Below are positions 14,767-22,864 of a stretch of 64,000 bases of DNA, one piece after another. Both the position numbers and the translations under genes were made by a program. The stretch comes from Nitrososphaerota archaeon (GTDB lineage: Archaea > Thermoproteota > Nitrososphaeria > Nitrososphaerales > Nitrosopumilaceae): NCBI GenBank assembly GCA_028867275.1, contig JAGWGU010000001.1, positions 1 to 64,000 of the forward strand. Reading direction: 5' to 3'. Below the pieces are notes generated by a model. That model was not told where the DNA came from. It saw only the letters and a list, made by a program, of their open reading frames with translations, and did not search any database. Position 1 is the stretch's first letter. Each line of letters begins with the position of its first letter.

Positions 14767-14797
14767 ATACTATAATACGGCATCCTGCCCAATAAGT

Positions 14798-14950
14798 TTA
14801 GTCCTGTTTAGGTTTTTCTTGTAATTCAATTTCTAACATGTTGCCATGTACAACTTCAAAGCTATTGATTGTAATGTGATTTCGATTTTAGACTTTTACC
14901 CTGATCACTATGCCGACTGCGTTATCATGTGTATCTTTTAATATTAATTG
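14798..14950 (-). pseudogene. Possible broken small gene with one in-frame stop
   Basis: One minus-strand frame reads LKDTHDNAVGIVIRVKV, a stop codon, then NRNHITINSFEVVHGNMLEI and a further KPKQD before TAA at 14798. Both halves look protein-like and together would make a small beta-rich protein, but no standard start precedes the first half. It could be a decayed gene or chance; confidence is low. Confidence 0.25.
14938..14945 (+). promoter_or_regulatory. TATA box of the H-NOX gene
   Basis: TTTAATAT lies about 25 bp before the GTG at 14967, indicating a leaderless transcript and supporting GTG as start. It overlaps the upstream edge of the possible broken ORF on the other strand. Confidence 0.5.
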
Positions 14951-14966
14951 ATTGAAGATATGATCT

Positions 14967-15494
14967 GTGCATAAACTAATTTTTGTTAATTTGCAACAAT
15001 TTGCAGGATCAGAAGAAAAATGGCAGGAATGGCTCTCAAAAGCAAATCTTTCAGATGTCAGTGTTTATGTGGATACACCTACAGATTTGCAAGCAAAGCA
15101 ACTTCTCTTAACCGCTGCCAAATTGAGTCATTTATCTCTGAACCAATTTCTCCGAAATTTTGGAATGTTTGTAGCACCTCGCCTTATCTCGCAATTCAGT
15201 CATTATATCGATAAAACCTGGGATGTGTTGGACTTTTTGGAGCATACTGAAGAATATATTCACAAAGAGGTTCGAAACCAAATTCGTGGTGCCAATCCTC
15301 CCACTCTACGAGTGTCACGGCTTGACAAAGACAACGTTATGATTCGCTATAGTTCTTCTTTAAAGATGTGTCACTTTGCAGAAGGGCTGGTAGAGTCTGC
15401 AGCCACTTTTTACAAGCAAAAAGTACTCATAACTCAACCAAAGTGTATGCTCAATGGAAATGCCGAATGTGAGATATTGGTGACAAGAGTATGA
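14967..15494 (+). CDS. H-NOX (haem-NO/O2-binding) domain protein
   Basis: A 175-residue stand-alone protein aligning along its whole length with H-NOX domains: LIFVNLQQFAGSEEKWQEWL at the start, FLRNFGMFVAPRLI in the helical part, then the proximal haem ligand His99 (YIHKEVRNQ), followed after 12 residues by Pro112, as in soluble guanylate cyclase. The haem-propionate motif YxSxR is changed: Tyr128 and Ser130 are kept but Arg132 is Leu. In bacteria H-NOX senses NO or O2 and controls kinases or cyclases. Starts at GTG after a TATA box. Candidate partners are the cyclase at 6181 and a redox membrane protein at 18853. A V4R-like ending (CMLNGNAECEI) is also present. Confidence 0.75.
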   Translation: MHKLIFVNLQQFAGSEEKWQEWLSKANLSDVSVYVDTPTDLQAKQLLLTAAKLSHLSLNQFLRNFGMFVAPRLISQFSHYIDKTWDVLDFLEHTEEYIHKEVRNQIRGANPPTLRVSRLDKDNVMIRYSSSLKMCHFAEGLVESAATFYKQKVLITQPKCMLNGNAECEILVTRV

Positions 15495-15636
15495 ATTATT
15501 GGTTTTTTCATAGATTTTATTGATATTAAAATAATGAATATTTGAATTATCAAGTTGATAGAAAAGGCTTGAGTGGTTTTGTGGTAATTTCGATAAACAT
15601 TTGATCAAACTTCTATCTTAAATAATTCCTTGACGT

Positions 15637-16263
15637 ATGGATGATATGCAAGGTCATGCGGTGTTGCTTGCATTGATTTTATTGATTACTCCATTATTAA
15701 TGATGTCAAGCCAGATTGCTGTATTTGGAGACACCGGTGGTCAACTCAAGGGAAATAATATTGATCTTACCATCTCCCCCTTTCCTATTGATGTGAGCAA
15801 ATCAAACAACGTCACGCTTTCTTTCACGCCCCATGCTGACCAAAAGGCATTTCTTGGCAGTTCAATCACTCCAAACAAGATTGACCATCTTGACTATCTA
15901 GTTATAATTTCACAAAATGGCAAAGAAGTGTTTAACAAGCAAATGCATACACATAGTGGAAATCTGATACTGGAATTTACTGGTGGGTCGGGCTCGGTTG
16001 GTGTCACTGGAGGTCAGTCAGATCCAAATAACACCACTACTGGACCATATTATGTCAGCGGGCCAGTATTTACTGGATCTGGAAATTATGAAATATCTGC
16101 ATCGGTAGTAGGAATTGAATTCAATCCACTTCCTAATCCTTTGGGGGACAAGTTTACTGTACAGGCTGTTCCAGAATTTGGCAGTATGGCAACTATTGTC
16201 CTTGTAACATCGATTTTTGGAATACTGGTCATCACATCTAAAGCAAGATTTGGAACGCTCTGA
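15637..16263 (+). CDS. Secreted PEFG-tailed protein
   Basis: A 208-residue protein with a signal peptide (about 1-31), a beta-rich body and a PEFG tail at 179-182, followed by a hydrophobic helix (MATIVLVTSIFGILVI) and SKAR. The body has KSNNVTLSFTP, DHLDYLVIISQNGKEVFNKQ and HTHSGN. This resembles extracellular beta-sandwich domains with conserved histidines that may bind a metal. Such proteins are anchored or processed at the archaeal cell surface. No enzymatic signature was seen. It is transcribed towards the DoxX-like gene on the other strand. Confidence 0.7.
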   Translation: MDDMQGHAVLLALILLITPLLMMSSQIAVFGDTGGQLKGNNIDLTISPFPIDVSKSNNVTLSFTPHADQKAFLGSSITPNKIDHLDYLVIISQNGKEVFNKQMHTHSGNLILEFTGGSGSVGVTGGQSDPNNTTTGPYYVSGPVFTGSGNYEISASVVGIEFNPLPNPLGDKFTVQAVPEFGSMATIVLVTSIFGILVITSKARFGTL

Positions 16264-16312
16264 GTGCACGTGTATTGTTGTCTTTGTACTGAACTGACAA
16301 TGTCTACAATAT

Positions 16313-17080
16313 TCAATTAATTTGCGACATGTTGTTAGCACAATAACGATACCCTAACCAAAAGGACGCGATTGCAAGACCGATGGTTTGGTGATTGTTT
16401 ATCGGAGGATCAAGCGTAATGGCAGCAAAGATGAGAAACACCACTGTTGCAACAAAAGGATACTTGTTCTTGATGCGCTCCCCTATTATCAAAAATATCG
16501 CAAGTAGAACTTCTAAAACTCCTACAATGACAATAAGATAAAGTGCCTCATTTGTCCCAAGATTTGAAAAAATTGGACTGAACAGATGGATCCAGCCTGC
16601 ATGTCTTTCATAATTTAGGAAATAATCTGCAGCCCAGAGAACAAGTACAAGAGAAATGGAATAAGTAACAATGCGTGAATATCTGAAGCGATTTTCTTGT
16701 CTTTTGTTTTTGTTAGATATATAAGACATTACAAGCATGAGCGCGATGCCTATAAGGCCAATATCTTGGGGAAAGCTTGATGGGTATTTGGCTGTGATTA
16801 GTATTGTGGCAAGAAATGCCATGACAACTAAAGCGACAACCCGAATTCTAATTCCTAAAAACAATAATGCAGACAAAGATATCTCTACAATCCCGATTGA
16901 ATAAACGGACATGCTAATGTCTTGAAAAGGTAAAAGTATCATGATGCTTTTTGTTGCCGAGAACCATGACACATAGTATTGGTGTATCAGAAACTTGTCA
17001 ATACCAAACCATGCAAAAACTACTGCAAGTCCATACCTTGGGAGTTCATTTGCATAATGTCTGTAATTCAATAACGCCAT
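16313..17080 (-). CDS. DoxX-like membrane protein (tandem)
   Basis: A 255-residue protein with two similar four-helix halves. Each half starts with a helix bearing charged or aromatic residues (RYGLAVVFAWFGIDKFL, near 15; ALYLIVIVGVLEVLLAIFLI, near 180). The pattern FGIDKF and GIVEISLSALLFLGIR fits the DoxX/DoxD family, small membrane proteins linked with thiosulfate:quinone oxidoreductase or thiol redox stress. The exact substrate is unknown. It neighbours the degenerate cupredoxin on the opposite strand. Confidence 0.6.
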   Translation of the reverse strand: MALLNYRHYANELPRYGLAVVFAWFGIDKFLIHQYYVSWFSATKSIMILLPFQDISMSVYSIGIVEISLSALLFLGIRIRVVALVVMAFLATILITAKYPSSFPQDIGLIGIALMLVMSYISNKNKRQENRFRYSRIVTYSISLVLVLWAADYFLNYERHAGWIHLFSPIFSNLGTNEALYLIVIVGVLEVLLAIFLIIGERIKNKYPFVATVVFLIFAAITLDPPINNHQTIGLAIASFWLGYRYCANNMSQIN

Positions 17081-17272
17081 ATTTCTTCAGGACCCTGTAA
17101 ATTGTGATATGCAAATCCTAACATCCTTGATACAAGATGCGTGATTCAAGAATATAATGATACTCGATATTATGAATGAAATATCTGATGCAATGTCCTT
17201 TGGGTCACTTGCTGCCTTCTAATCTGAACAATTGGTCTTAATGTTAATAATACGTGTCTGATTTATCTAGTC

Positions 17273-17719
17273 ATGCAAATTGAGAAATTGGGAATTGTAG
17301 TTTTCTCATGTCTGCTAGTTGTCCTTATTGCAGATATTCCTATATCTTCTGCTTATGCTGAAAAACAAAAATCAAGTGGAACAAACCAAGTTTACATTCT
17401 AGGATGTGAAAAGGGAGCTTGTTTTAGTCCTTGTCAGACAGTGATATTGAAAGGAGATACTATGACTTGGGCAAACCAAGATAGTATTATTCACATGATA
17501 GTAAGTGGAAGTGGTCAGAATGGACCGGATGGATGGTTTTCAAGTTCGTTTATTCCACCACATGGAACATTCTCACACAAATTTGAAAGAACAGGTGCGT
17601 TTGTTTACTATGATATACTTCATCCTTCTGCACAAGGAGTGATAATTGTTAGTTCTTCAATGAATTCTTCCTATGTTTATCTAGAGCAATCATTTTTCTC
17701 AGATTGGTGCAGCCGTTAG
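17273..17719 (+). CDS. Cupredoxin-fold secreted protein lacking type 1 Cu ligands
   Basis: A 148-residue protein with a signal peptide (about 1-29) and a plastocyanin-like fold: GDTMTWANQDSIIHMIVSG with the first His ligand at 74, and YYDILHPSAQGVIIV at the C-terminal loop. In normal blue copper proteins this loop reads YxCxxHPxM. Here the Cys is Asp114, His117 is kept and the Met position is Ala120. So a type 1 blue site is unlikely; a type 2 copper or another metal with His/His/Asp could bind. Extra cysteines 45, 50 and 54 may form disulfides. The copper proteins encoded at 61291-62406 keep all ligands. Confidence 0.7.
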   Translation: MQIEKLGIVVFSCLLVVLIADIPISSAYAEKQKSSGTNQVYILGCEKGACFSPCQTVILKGDTMTWANQDSIIHMIVSGSGQNGPDGWFSSSFIPPHGTFSHKFERTGAFVYYDILHPSAQGVIIVSSSMNSSYVYLEQSFFSDWCSR

Positions 17720-17831
17720 GCATCTTTCACATCTTTACCTGGGCTGAACCCACTGAAGGTCCAGTCCTGTGAGACTCTGATTAATAGCTAGTCCGAAAAT
17801 GCTCTGTTATGAACTAATTTGCTAATTTCCG

Positions 17832-18224
17832 CTAATTGGAATTAATCGTGGTAGATTTTATCTTGTTGAGGTAGATGTAGCCAAGTGCAATTGAGAGTAT
17901 GGATATCACTCCAATCCCTACACCCATGTTTTCATAGAGAACAATCCATCCAATGCCAACTGCAAGCATTATTCCAGCCCAAGTAAAATGGTAACTATAC
18001 TCTTGTGTTATGTGAGGTTCATGTTTATTCTTGAGACCAATCACAGTAGTATAGATTGAGACTGGAATCAAGAAAAGAGGTGCTGACAGAACAAGTGGTA
18101 TTACATGTAATTGCAACAAGGCTGCCACTGCAATGATGGTAAGCATTACCACAGTCACAGTTGTTATAGTACTTGATGTACGCTGAGTCTGAATCTTACT
18201 CAACAATACTAGTAGTGCTCTCAT
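17832..18224 (-). CDS. Four-helix membrane protein of unknown function
   Basis: A 130-residue protein with four hydrophobic helices (about 18-40, 44-62, 80-98, 100-120). A loop (LKNKHEPHITQEYSYHFTW) holds three histidines between the second and third helices. No family recognised. It is the same strand as the next gene upstream (18333-18686), but a gap of about 100 bp separates them. Confidence 0.55.
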   Translation of the reverse strand: MRALLVLLSKIQTQRTSSTITTVTVVMLTIIAVAALLQLHVIPLVLSAPLFLIPVSIYTTVIGLKNKHEPHITQEYSYHFTWAGIMLAVGIGWIVLYENMGVGIGVISILSIALGYIYLNKIKSTTINSN

Positions 18225-18332
18225 TGATATAAGTAGTTACTTTCGATCCATGTTTTTTATTTCGAGTCTGAATTCCCAAAAGATGTTTACCCATTACTGT
18301 TGTTATTGTGGTAAATTGCGTATTTGAATAAA

Positions 18333-18686
18333 TTATTCGCCCAAACCCGAATCAGCTCTGCCTGTAATTTTTGCAATGTCTCGATCTCGGGCAATCTCAG
18401 TGATTTTGTCTACCTTTATACGACTTGTCACATGGAGAACATTTTGTTTACCGCCATGCTCTACTTCCAAAGAGTATTTTCCTCTAAGACCATTTACTTT
18501 ATTGTCAACATCAGTGCCAGGCTTGTATTCTATGATTGCACTCACTTCAGGCTCTGAAACGTCTTCATTGGCAAGTTTTCTTTCCAGATATATTATTCGA
18601 TGGATAAAATTAGGATCAACATTAGGCAGAGCTTGTTTCAATTTTGACATGTATTCGTCGTATATTGATTCAACATCTTGTGACAT
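18333..18686 (-). CDS. Conserved hypothetical protein, 117 residues
   Basis: A soluble acidic protein with an N-terminal helical half (SIYDEYMSKLKQALPNVDP, then HRIIYLERKLANEDV) and a C-terminal beta half (VSAIIEYKPGTDVDNKVNG, LEVEHGGKQNVLHVTSRIKV). Ends GRADSGLGE. It reads as a small alpha/beta regulator-like fold but no motif identifies it. Divergent from the histidine-bearing membrane protein gene, with which it may share a promoter region. Confidence 0.6.
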   Translation of the reverse strand: MSQDVESIYDEYMSKLKQALPNVDPNFIHRIIYLERKLANEDVSEPEVSAIIEYKPGTDVDNKVNGLRGKYSLEVEHGGKQNVLHVTSRIKVDKITEIARDRDIAKITGRADSGLGE

Positions 18687-18852
18687 GATTATATCACAAG
18701 TAAAATATTATTTAAGAAATATCGAGAATCTCAACTTTGATAACCATCATTTCATGTTAATTGAAACACTAGTCTAGTTTTTTTGAACAAATGTTTCTAA
18801 CTTGGAATGTGACCCCTCTAAAATCACCAATACTCCCATCAAGGAACAAGCG

Positions 18853-20325
18853 ATGGATGGAGTATTGCAAACAATGAAAATTAACTTGAAAGATATCACG
18901 CTTCGATACTTTAACGCAAGATTCCTGTGTTATTGGAGTATTGTATGGGCAGTAGGAGTTATGGCAATTTCTCCTGTTGTAAACTATGTGACACCTTTGC
19001 TCAACTCTGGTTACAATAGCCAGTGGACGCCAGACATATTGTACAGACTTAACATGTATTGGCATGGCGGAATTTTCCTGCCATGGGTAATCGTACTTCT
19101 TACTGTAGTGTATGTTGTAATTGGTTTAGATTCGATGAAGGGAGTCTTGGGGAGGCTTGTCAGAATATTTTTGTTTGGTTTTGGTTTTTTTGCAGTACCA
19201 CTTGCAGGAATAGGCGGAATCTTTAACGTAACTGACAAATTTGCATGGGGGATTCCGCACTTGCTTGAATATCCTGGCTTTGCAGTGCTTGATCTGGCAT
19301 CTGTGGCTATAATGATATCATTGATAGTGTATCCCCGTCTTTCAGGCAAGGGTTATCGCAAGATGGGCTTGCCTTTTTACGTTCTTTTGCTTTGTGTAAT
19401 AGGATCTTTCATAGCTGCAATGCTGGGATATGTTGCAGCATACATAACGGTAAGTGGGCCTTCTCCTCCAATTGTTTCTCATTATATCAATTCTACAATG
19501 TATCCAGTGCTTGGTTACTATAACTCGACTGCAGTCATAACATTTGCACAGAATGTGGTTGGTTCCCACTCGCATGCAATGTTGCCAATACTGATGGCAG
19601 GCATTGTAGTTCTTGTTGCAATTGTTTGTGGGTATGATGTCTGGTCCAAAGGACAAAAAATTATTTCATCTATAGGTTTTCTGACAATGTTTGGTTCTGT
19701 AATTGCAGTACTAGGGATTTATCTGGCATCAGGCATTGGAAATTACCAAGTTCCAACACTGTTTGCCTCCGGGCCTAATGGAGTTGCACAAGATGATATC
19801 ATAACAGGTGTTGTGGGGCTTGGAGCCTTGTTTGTTTTGGTGGCATTGCTTTTAGCATCAGGAAAAAAGGGTGGAAATGGCCATACCATCAAGGACCCCC
19901 TTTTTGCATCTGTTGTAATCGCTTGGATAATTATCTACCTTGTCATACCAGTTAACGGGTTTTACATAAACTTCAACGAGGCATTTTACAGTGGCGCCGG
20001 CTCTGCATTTGATGACGCGTATACGAGGTTTCACCAAGACTATGCATTCTTTTTGCTACCCATACTTGTGACAACATTTCTCATTTTTGAGATGTTTGAA
20101 ATATCAGGCATTAAAAGGAAACGAGTAGGTTATCTCTACATTTCAGGTGAGATCATAATCTTTGTCTTGGGCGAGATCTATTCGATGGTAACACTGAATC
20201 CTTATGTATTGTATGGCGCTGGCTTTGGAGGGGCACTCGTTGCTGTTGGAGCCTTGATGGGCGCAAGGGCTCTGAACAAAACAGGATTTGAAAATAACCA
20301 ACTTGGTTCTGAAAGATCACAATAA
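18853..20325 (+). CDS. Polytopic membrane protein, possible distant haem-copper oxidase/NOR relative
   Basis: A 490-residue protein taking ATG 18853 as start (a TTG 17 codons upstream gives 507). About twelve membrane helices. Histidines fall inside or at the edges of helices: His71 in LYRLNMYWHGGIF (like the low-spin haem ligand in helix 2 of oxidase subunit I), His239/His241 in VVGSHSHAMLP, His394 in RFHQDYAFFLLP, and His136 in a loop (GIPHLLEYP). This is reminiscent of haem-copper oxidases or NorB, but the classical HPEVYI and tandem HH motifs are not found, so assignment is tentative. It could reduce NO or act as another haem membrane protein. No operon partner follows directly. Confidence 0.45.
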   Translation: MDGVLQTMKINLKDITLRYFNARFLCYWSIVWAVGVMAISPVVNYVTPLLNSGYNSQWTPDILYRLNMYWHGGIFLPWVIVLLTVVYVVIGLDSMKGVLGRLVRIFLFGFGFFAVPLAGIGGIFNVTDKFAWGIPHLLEYPGFAVLDLASVAIMISLIVYPRLSGKGYRKMGLPFYVLLLCVIGSFIAAMLGYVAAYITVSGPSPPIVSHYINSTMYPVLGYYNSTAVITFAQNVVGSHSHAMLPILMAGIVVLVAIVCGYDVWSKGQKIISSIGFLTMFGSVIAVLGIYLASGIGNYQVPTLFASGPNGVAQDDIITGVVGLGALFVLVALLLASGKKGGNGHTIKDPLFASVVIAWIIIYLVIPVNGFYINFNEAFYSGAGSAFDDAYTRFHQDYAFFLLPILVTTFLIFEMFEISGIKRKRVGYLYISGEIIIFVLGEIYSMVTLNPYVLYGAGFGGALVAVGALMGARALNKTGFENNQLGSERSQ

Positions 20326-20534
20326 AAAACAATTGAATGGCAGGAATATCGTAAATGGTAAATCATATTGATACAACGACTGATGCATTGTTAAAAGATT
20401 GGACTAGAAGTTGATTATACTGGATTATTCTCACTTGCAAGAATCTTCGTTTTCATTAAATATACAAAACATGTTGCCATGGTATTAAACAAAATACAAA
20501 GATTGCAATCATTCTAATTTCAGCACTTGCCATA

Positions 20535-21476
20535 ATGCCAATTTTAATACATCCTGTGGTTGCAGATGAAACCTATGCCATGCCTGCATGGATAACACAT
20601 CTTAAAAATTGGCAATCTCACGGCAGCATCACAAACTCGGAATACACTCATGCGGTTGAATATCTTTTCAGTCAAGGAATATTGCAGAGACAGGCTGTTG
20701 AGGAACTTCTTGAGGTATTACACCCAGAAAGTCCAGACATAGAGGAAAAGTGTGCAGATAGGGATTTTCCATGGGTTGATTGGTCGTACTGTGATTTCTC
20801 AGGAGCAAATCTGAATCATGCAGATTTGACTGGAGCAAACTTGACTGGAACTAATCTCAATCATGCAGATCTTCGCAAAGCATACTTGTTTCGTACCAAT
20901 CTCGCAGGGGCAAATCTCCAAAATGCTGACATTACAAATGCAGATTTTCCGGAAGCAATACTAAAAGGTGCCAACATGATTAACGCAAGTGGCACATACA
21001 TCAACCTGCTTGCGGCAGACCTGACTAATGCTAATCTCTCAGGAGGTAATTTTTTTAATGGTGCAATTGATGGAGCCCATTTCAAGAATGCTACATTGAC
21101 TGGGGCCAGTTTTAATCTGTCACAAATCAAGGATGTTGATTTCACTGGTGCGAACCTTTCAGGCGCAAACTTTCAAGATTCTGACCTTTCAAATGCTATC
21201 ATGATAGGCGTTAACTTGACTAATGCTAATCTTAAAAGTGCAGACCTTAACAATGCTGTATTTACTGGCGCAAACCTCTCAGGCGCCAATTTACAAAATA
21301 CTGGTCTTGGGTTTGCAATGTTTGAGAATGCAACTCTGAATGGTGCAAACTTGAATCATGCCGATTTAGGTAGTGCGGATCTCAAGGGTGCGGACTTGAC
21401 TAACGCAGACCTTACAGGCGCTGATTTATCTGGAGCAGACCTGCATTGTATTGGAAATCCTATCTGTATTCGCTAA
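20535..21476 (+). CDS. Secreted pentapeptide-repeat protein
   Basis: The C-terminal two-thirds (from about residue 85) consists of tandem A(N/D)LxxA(N/D)L pentapeptides (GANLNHADLTGANLTGTNL), which fold into a right-handed beta-helix. About 45 repeats are seen. Residues 10-75 form a helical domain (MPAWITHLKNWQSHGSITNS). The sequence in front of ATG 20535 is in frame and codes for a good signal peptide (KIAIILISALAIMPILI, from 20499), but no ATG, GTG or TTG precedes it; an ATT at 20484 is possible. Likely exported. Function of such proteins is varied; none can be assigned. Confidence 0.75.
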   Translation: MPILIHPVVADETYAMPAWITHLKNWQSHGSITNSEYTHAVEYLFSQGILQRQAVEELLEVLHPESPDIEEKCADRDFPWVDWSYCDFSGANLNHADLTGANLTGTNLNHADLRKAYLFRTNLAGANLQNADITNADFPEAILKGANMINASGTYINLLAADLTNANLSGGNFFNGAIDGAHFKNATLTGASFNLSQIKDVDFTGANLSGANFQDSDLSNAIMIGVNLTNANLKSADLNNAVFTGANLSGANLQNTGLGFAMFENATLNGANLNHADLGSADLKGADLTNADLTGADLSGADLHCIGNPICIR

Positions 21477-21667
21477 AGATTTAGTTCGTAAAGTTAGCCG
21501 AGTCCTGTAAGACCTGTATTGATTGTGGATTAGATGTTAAAACGAATTAGCATTGGATTTTGAATATGGATTTCGCTTTTGCTGATTTTCATCATTTGTC
21601 CTCTTTTAGGTTTGGAATCCTAAAAAGGACATTATTGTATCGTACCCGGTTGTTCTCTTGCTGACAG

Positions 21668-21889
21668 TCAGTACGAGTCCGGGACATTTTGTGAGTAAAA
21701 ATTGACAGAAAAAGTGCCATCCGATGGTGTGACCTGTGCTTTTTTTGGAGACATGGTATCTGGATTTGGCATGAACTTGCCCCATTGTATAAAAGGCGTA
21801 AATGCCAGGGCCACTCCTCCAGCTGTAAGCAACTTGAGAAAATCACGTTTTGATACCCCATTCTTGTCCACAACACACTGCTCGGACAT
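21668..21889 (-). pseudogene. Truncated Rieske Fe-S protein, Tat signal only
   Basis: MSEQCVVDKNGVSKRDFLKL and LLTAGGVALAFTPFIQWGKF are the Tat-type signal and first residues of the thaumarchaeal Rieske subunit of a bc1-like complex. The Rieske domain with its CxH and CxxH ligands should follow but the frame ends after about 73 residues (DGTFSVNFYSQNVPDSY). No Rieske motif is found in any frame downstream to 21477. An AT-rich promoter still precedes it. Best read as a 5' remnant of a duplicated gene; an exported short peptide is an alternative. Confidence 0.6.
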
Positions 21890-22005
21890 AATATCCAGTA
21901 CATTCAAAAAAATTTAAGGGTTGATTAACAATGGCCTATATTTCTTAAATATGCTGAAATCGCATAGATGTGAAAAAGTGATGAAACTATTAACAAAAAT
22001 AATTT

Positions 22006-22113
22006 TTAATGTCTAATTCTGAAACTTATCACAAATGTCACAGCTGCAAGAATTGCACCAACGATAACCATCGATATTCCTAGATACACATCCCCAGTTG
22101 GATCAGTAACCAT
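22006..22113 (-). CDS. 35-residue single-helix membrane microprotein (copy 1)
   Basis: ATG 22113 to TAA 22006. A short polar N-terminus (VTDPTGDVYLG) leads into one membrane helix (ISMVIVGAILAAVTFVISF) and a basic end RIRH. A close paralogue of equal length is encoded at 39345-39452 (shared pattern G-x-(V/I)-Y-hydrophobic-G-hydrophobic-AAVTF-(V/M)-ISFRI). The promoter sequence is also shared: GTTAAGGC and TTTAAAA at matching distances. Two independent copies with the same length and promoter make this a real gene. It could be an accessory subunit of a membrane complex; partner unknown. Confidence 0.7.
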   Translation of the reverse strand: MVTDPTGDVYLGISMVIVGAILAAVTFVISFRIRH

Positions 22114-22134
22114 TTACAAATTATGTCATTTATA

Positions 22135-22157
22135 CAATATTTTTAAAGTGCCTTAAC
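22135..22157 (-). promoter_or_regulatory. Promoter of microprotein copy 1
   Basis: Reading on the minus strand, GTTAAGGCACTTTAAAAATATTG places a TATA-like TTTAAAAA about 28 bp from the ATG. The same GTTAAGGC then TTTAAAA block precedes copy 2 near 39302-39320. Confidence 0.55.
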
Positions 22158-22306
22158 ATTGTTACTCCAAATTTGTTAATATTACATACAAAAAATTAAA
22201 TTGTTTTACCATGTATGTGAGATAATATTTTTTCAAGATATAGTTATGCTGTGATTTGGTTCACGATAAAGAAACAAAGCCGATCAAATATGCAATCATG
22301 AAAATT

Positions 22307-22864
22307 TTATTCTACAAGATGTCGATTGACGTTATCCCTGAATTGGAAATGGAATAAAAATTTATCACATTTTACATGAATCTTTTTACTAAATAGTTCC
22401 TCAAAGATGATCTCCAATATGGTTTTGTAATACAACGACCAGTTTTTTCCAAGCTCATGTTTGAAAACGTATGTATGTGCATCATCATCAACGGAGTGAC
22501 TTACTTGTACAGAAGAGTTTACCATCTGCATCACAAACCAGGACATGAAGGAAACAACATCAATCTCACCTTTCATGAAAAGGGACACACTGTAGACCTC
22601 GTCTTTACCAATCCTTGATGCCATTTTAATGACCTCTTGCTCCTTCAAATTTCCAAAGATCTTGACAAAAACAATTTTGTTAATGCTGACTAGTCCCATT
22701 TGTGGCTGGAATACATCCCAATCTAGGAATTTCTTAAGGGCTTGGTTTACAAGTGTGTTGGTGCTTATGTCTTTATTCTTAGATTCGTTGCGTAATTTTG
22801 TGATGATGTTATCATCTAATCTGAAGGTAATGGTAGATGTTTTCTTTGTTCCACTTATTGCCAT
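22307..22864 (-). CDS. Ribbon-helix-helix protein, paralogue B
   Basis: A 185-residue protein. Residues 6-45 form the ribbon-helix-helix (STITFRLDDNIITKLRNES, then ISTNTLVNQALKKFLDW). The C-terminal domain contains YVFKHELGKNWSLYYKTILE, the same H-x-L/Y-G-K-x-x-S signature as in paralogues A, C and D. DNA binding is expected as a dimer. A long AT-rich untranslated gap lies upstream. No target is evident from neighbours, a microprotein and a small unknown gene. Confidence 0.7.
   Translation of the reverse strand: MAISGTKKTSTITFRLDDNIITKLRNESKNKDISTNTLVNQALKKFLDWDVFQPQMGLVSINKIVFVKIFGNLKEQEVIKMASRIGKDEVYSVSLFMKGEIDVVSFMSWFVMQMVNSSVQVSHSVDDDAHTYVFKHELGKNWSLYYKTILEIIFEELFSKKIHVKCDKFLFHFQFRDNVNRHLVE

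Noticed and set aside
20861-21145. Minus-strand frame opposite the pentapeptide repeats
   Set aside because: It is produced by the repeat periodicity on the opposite strand.
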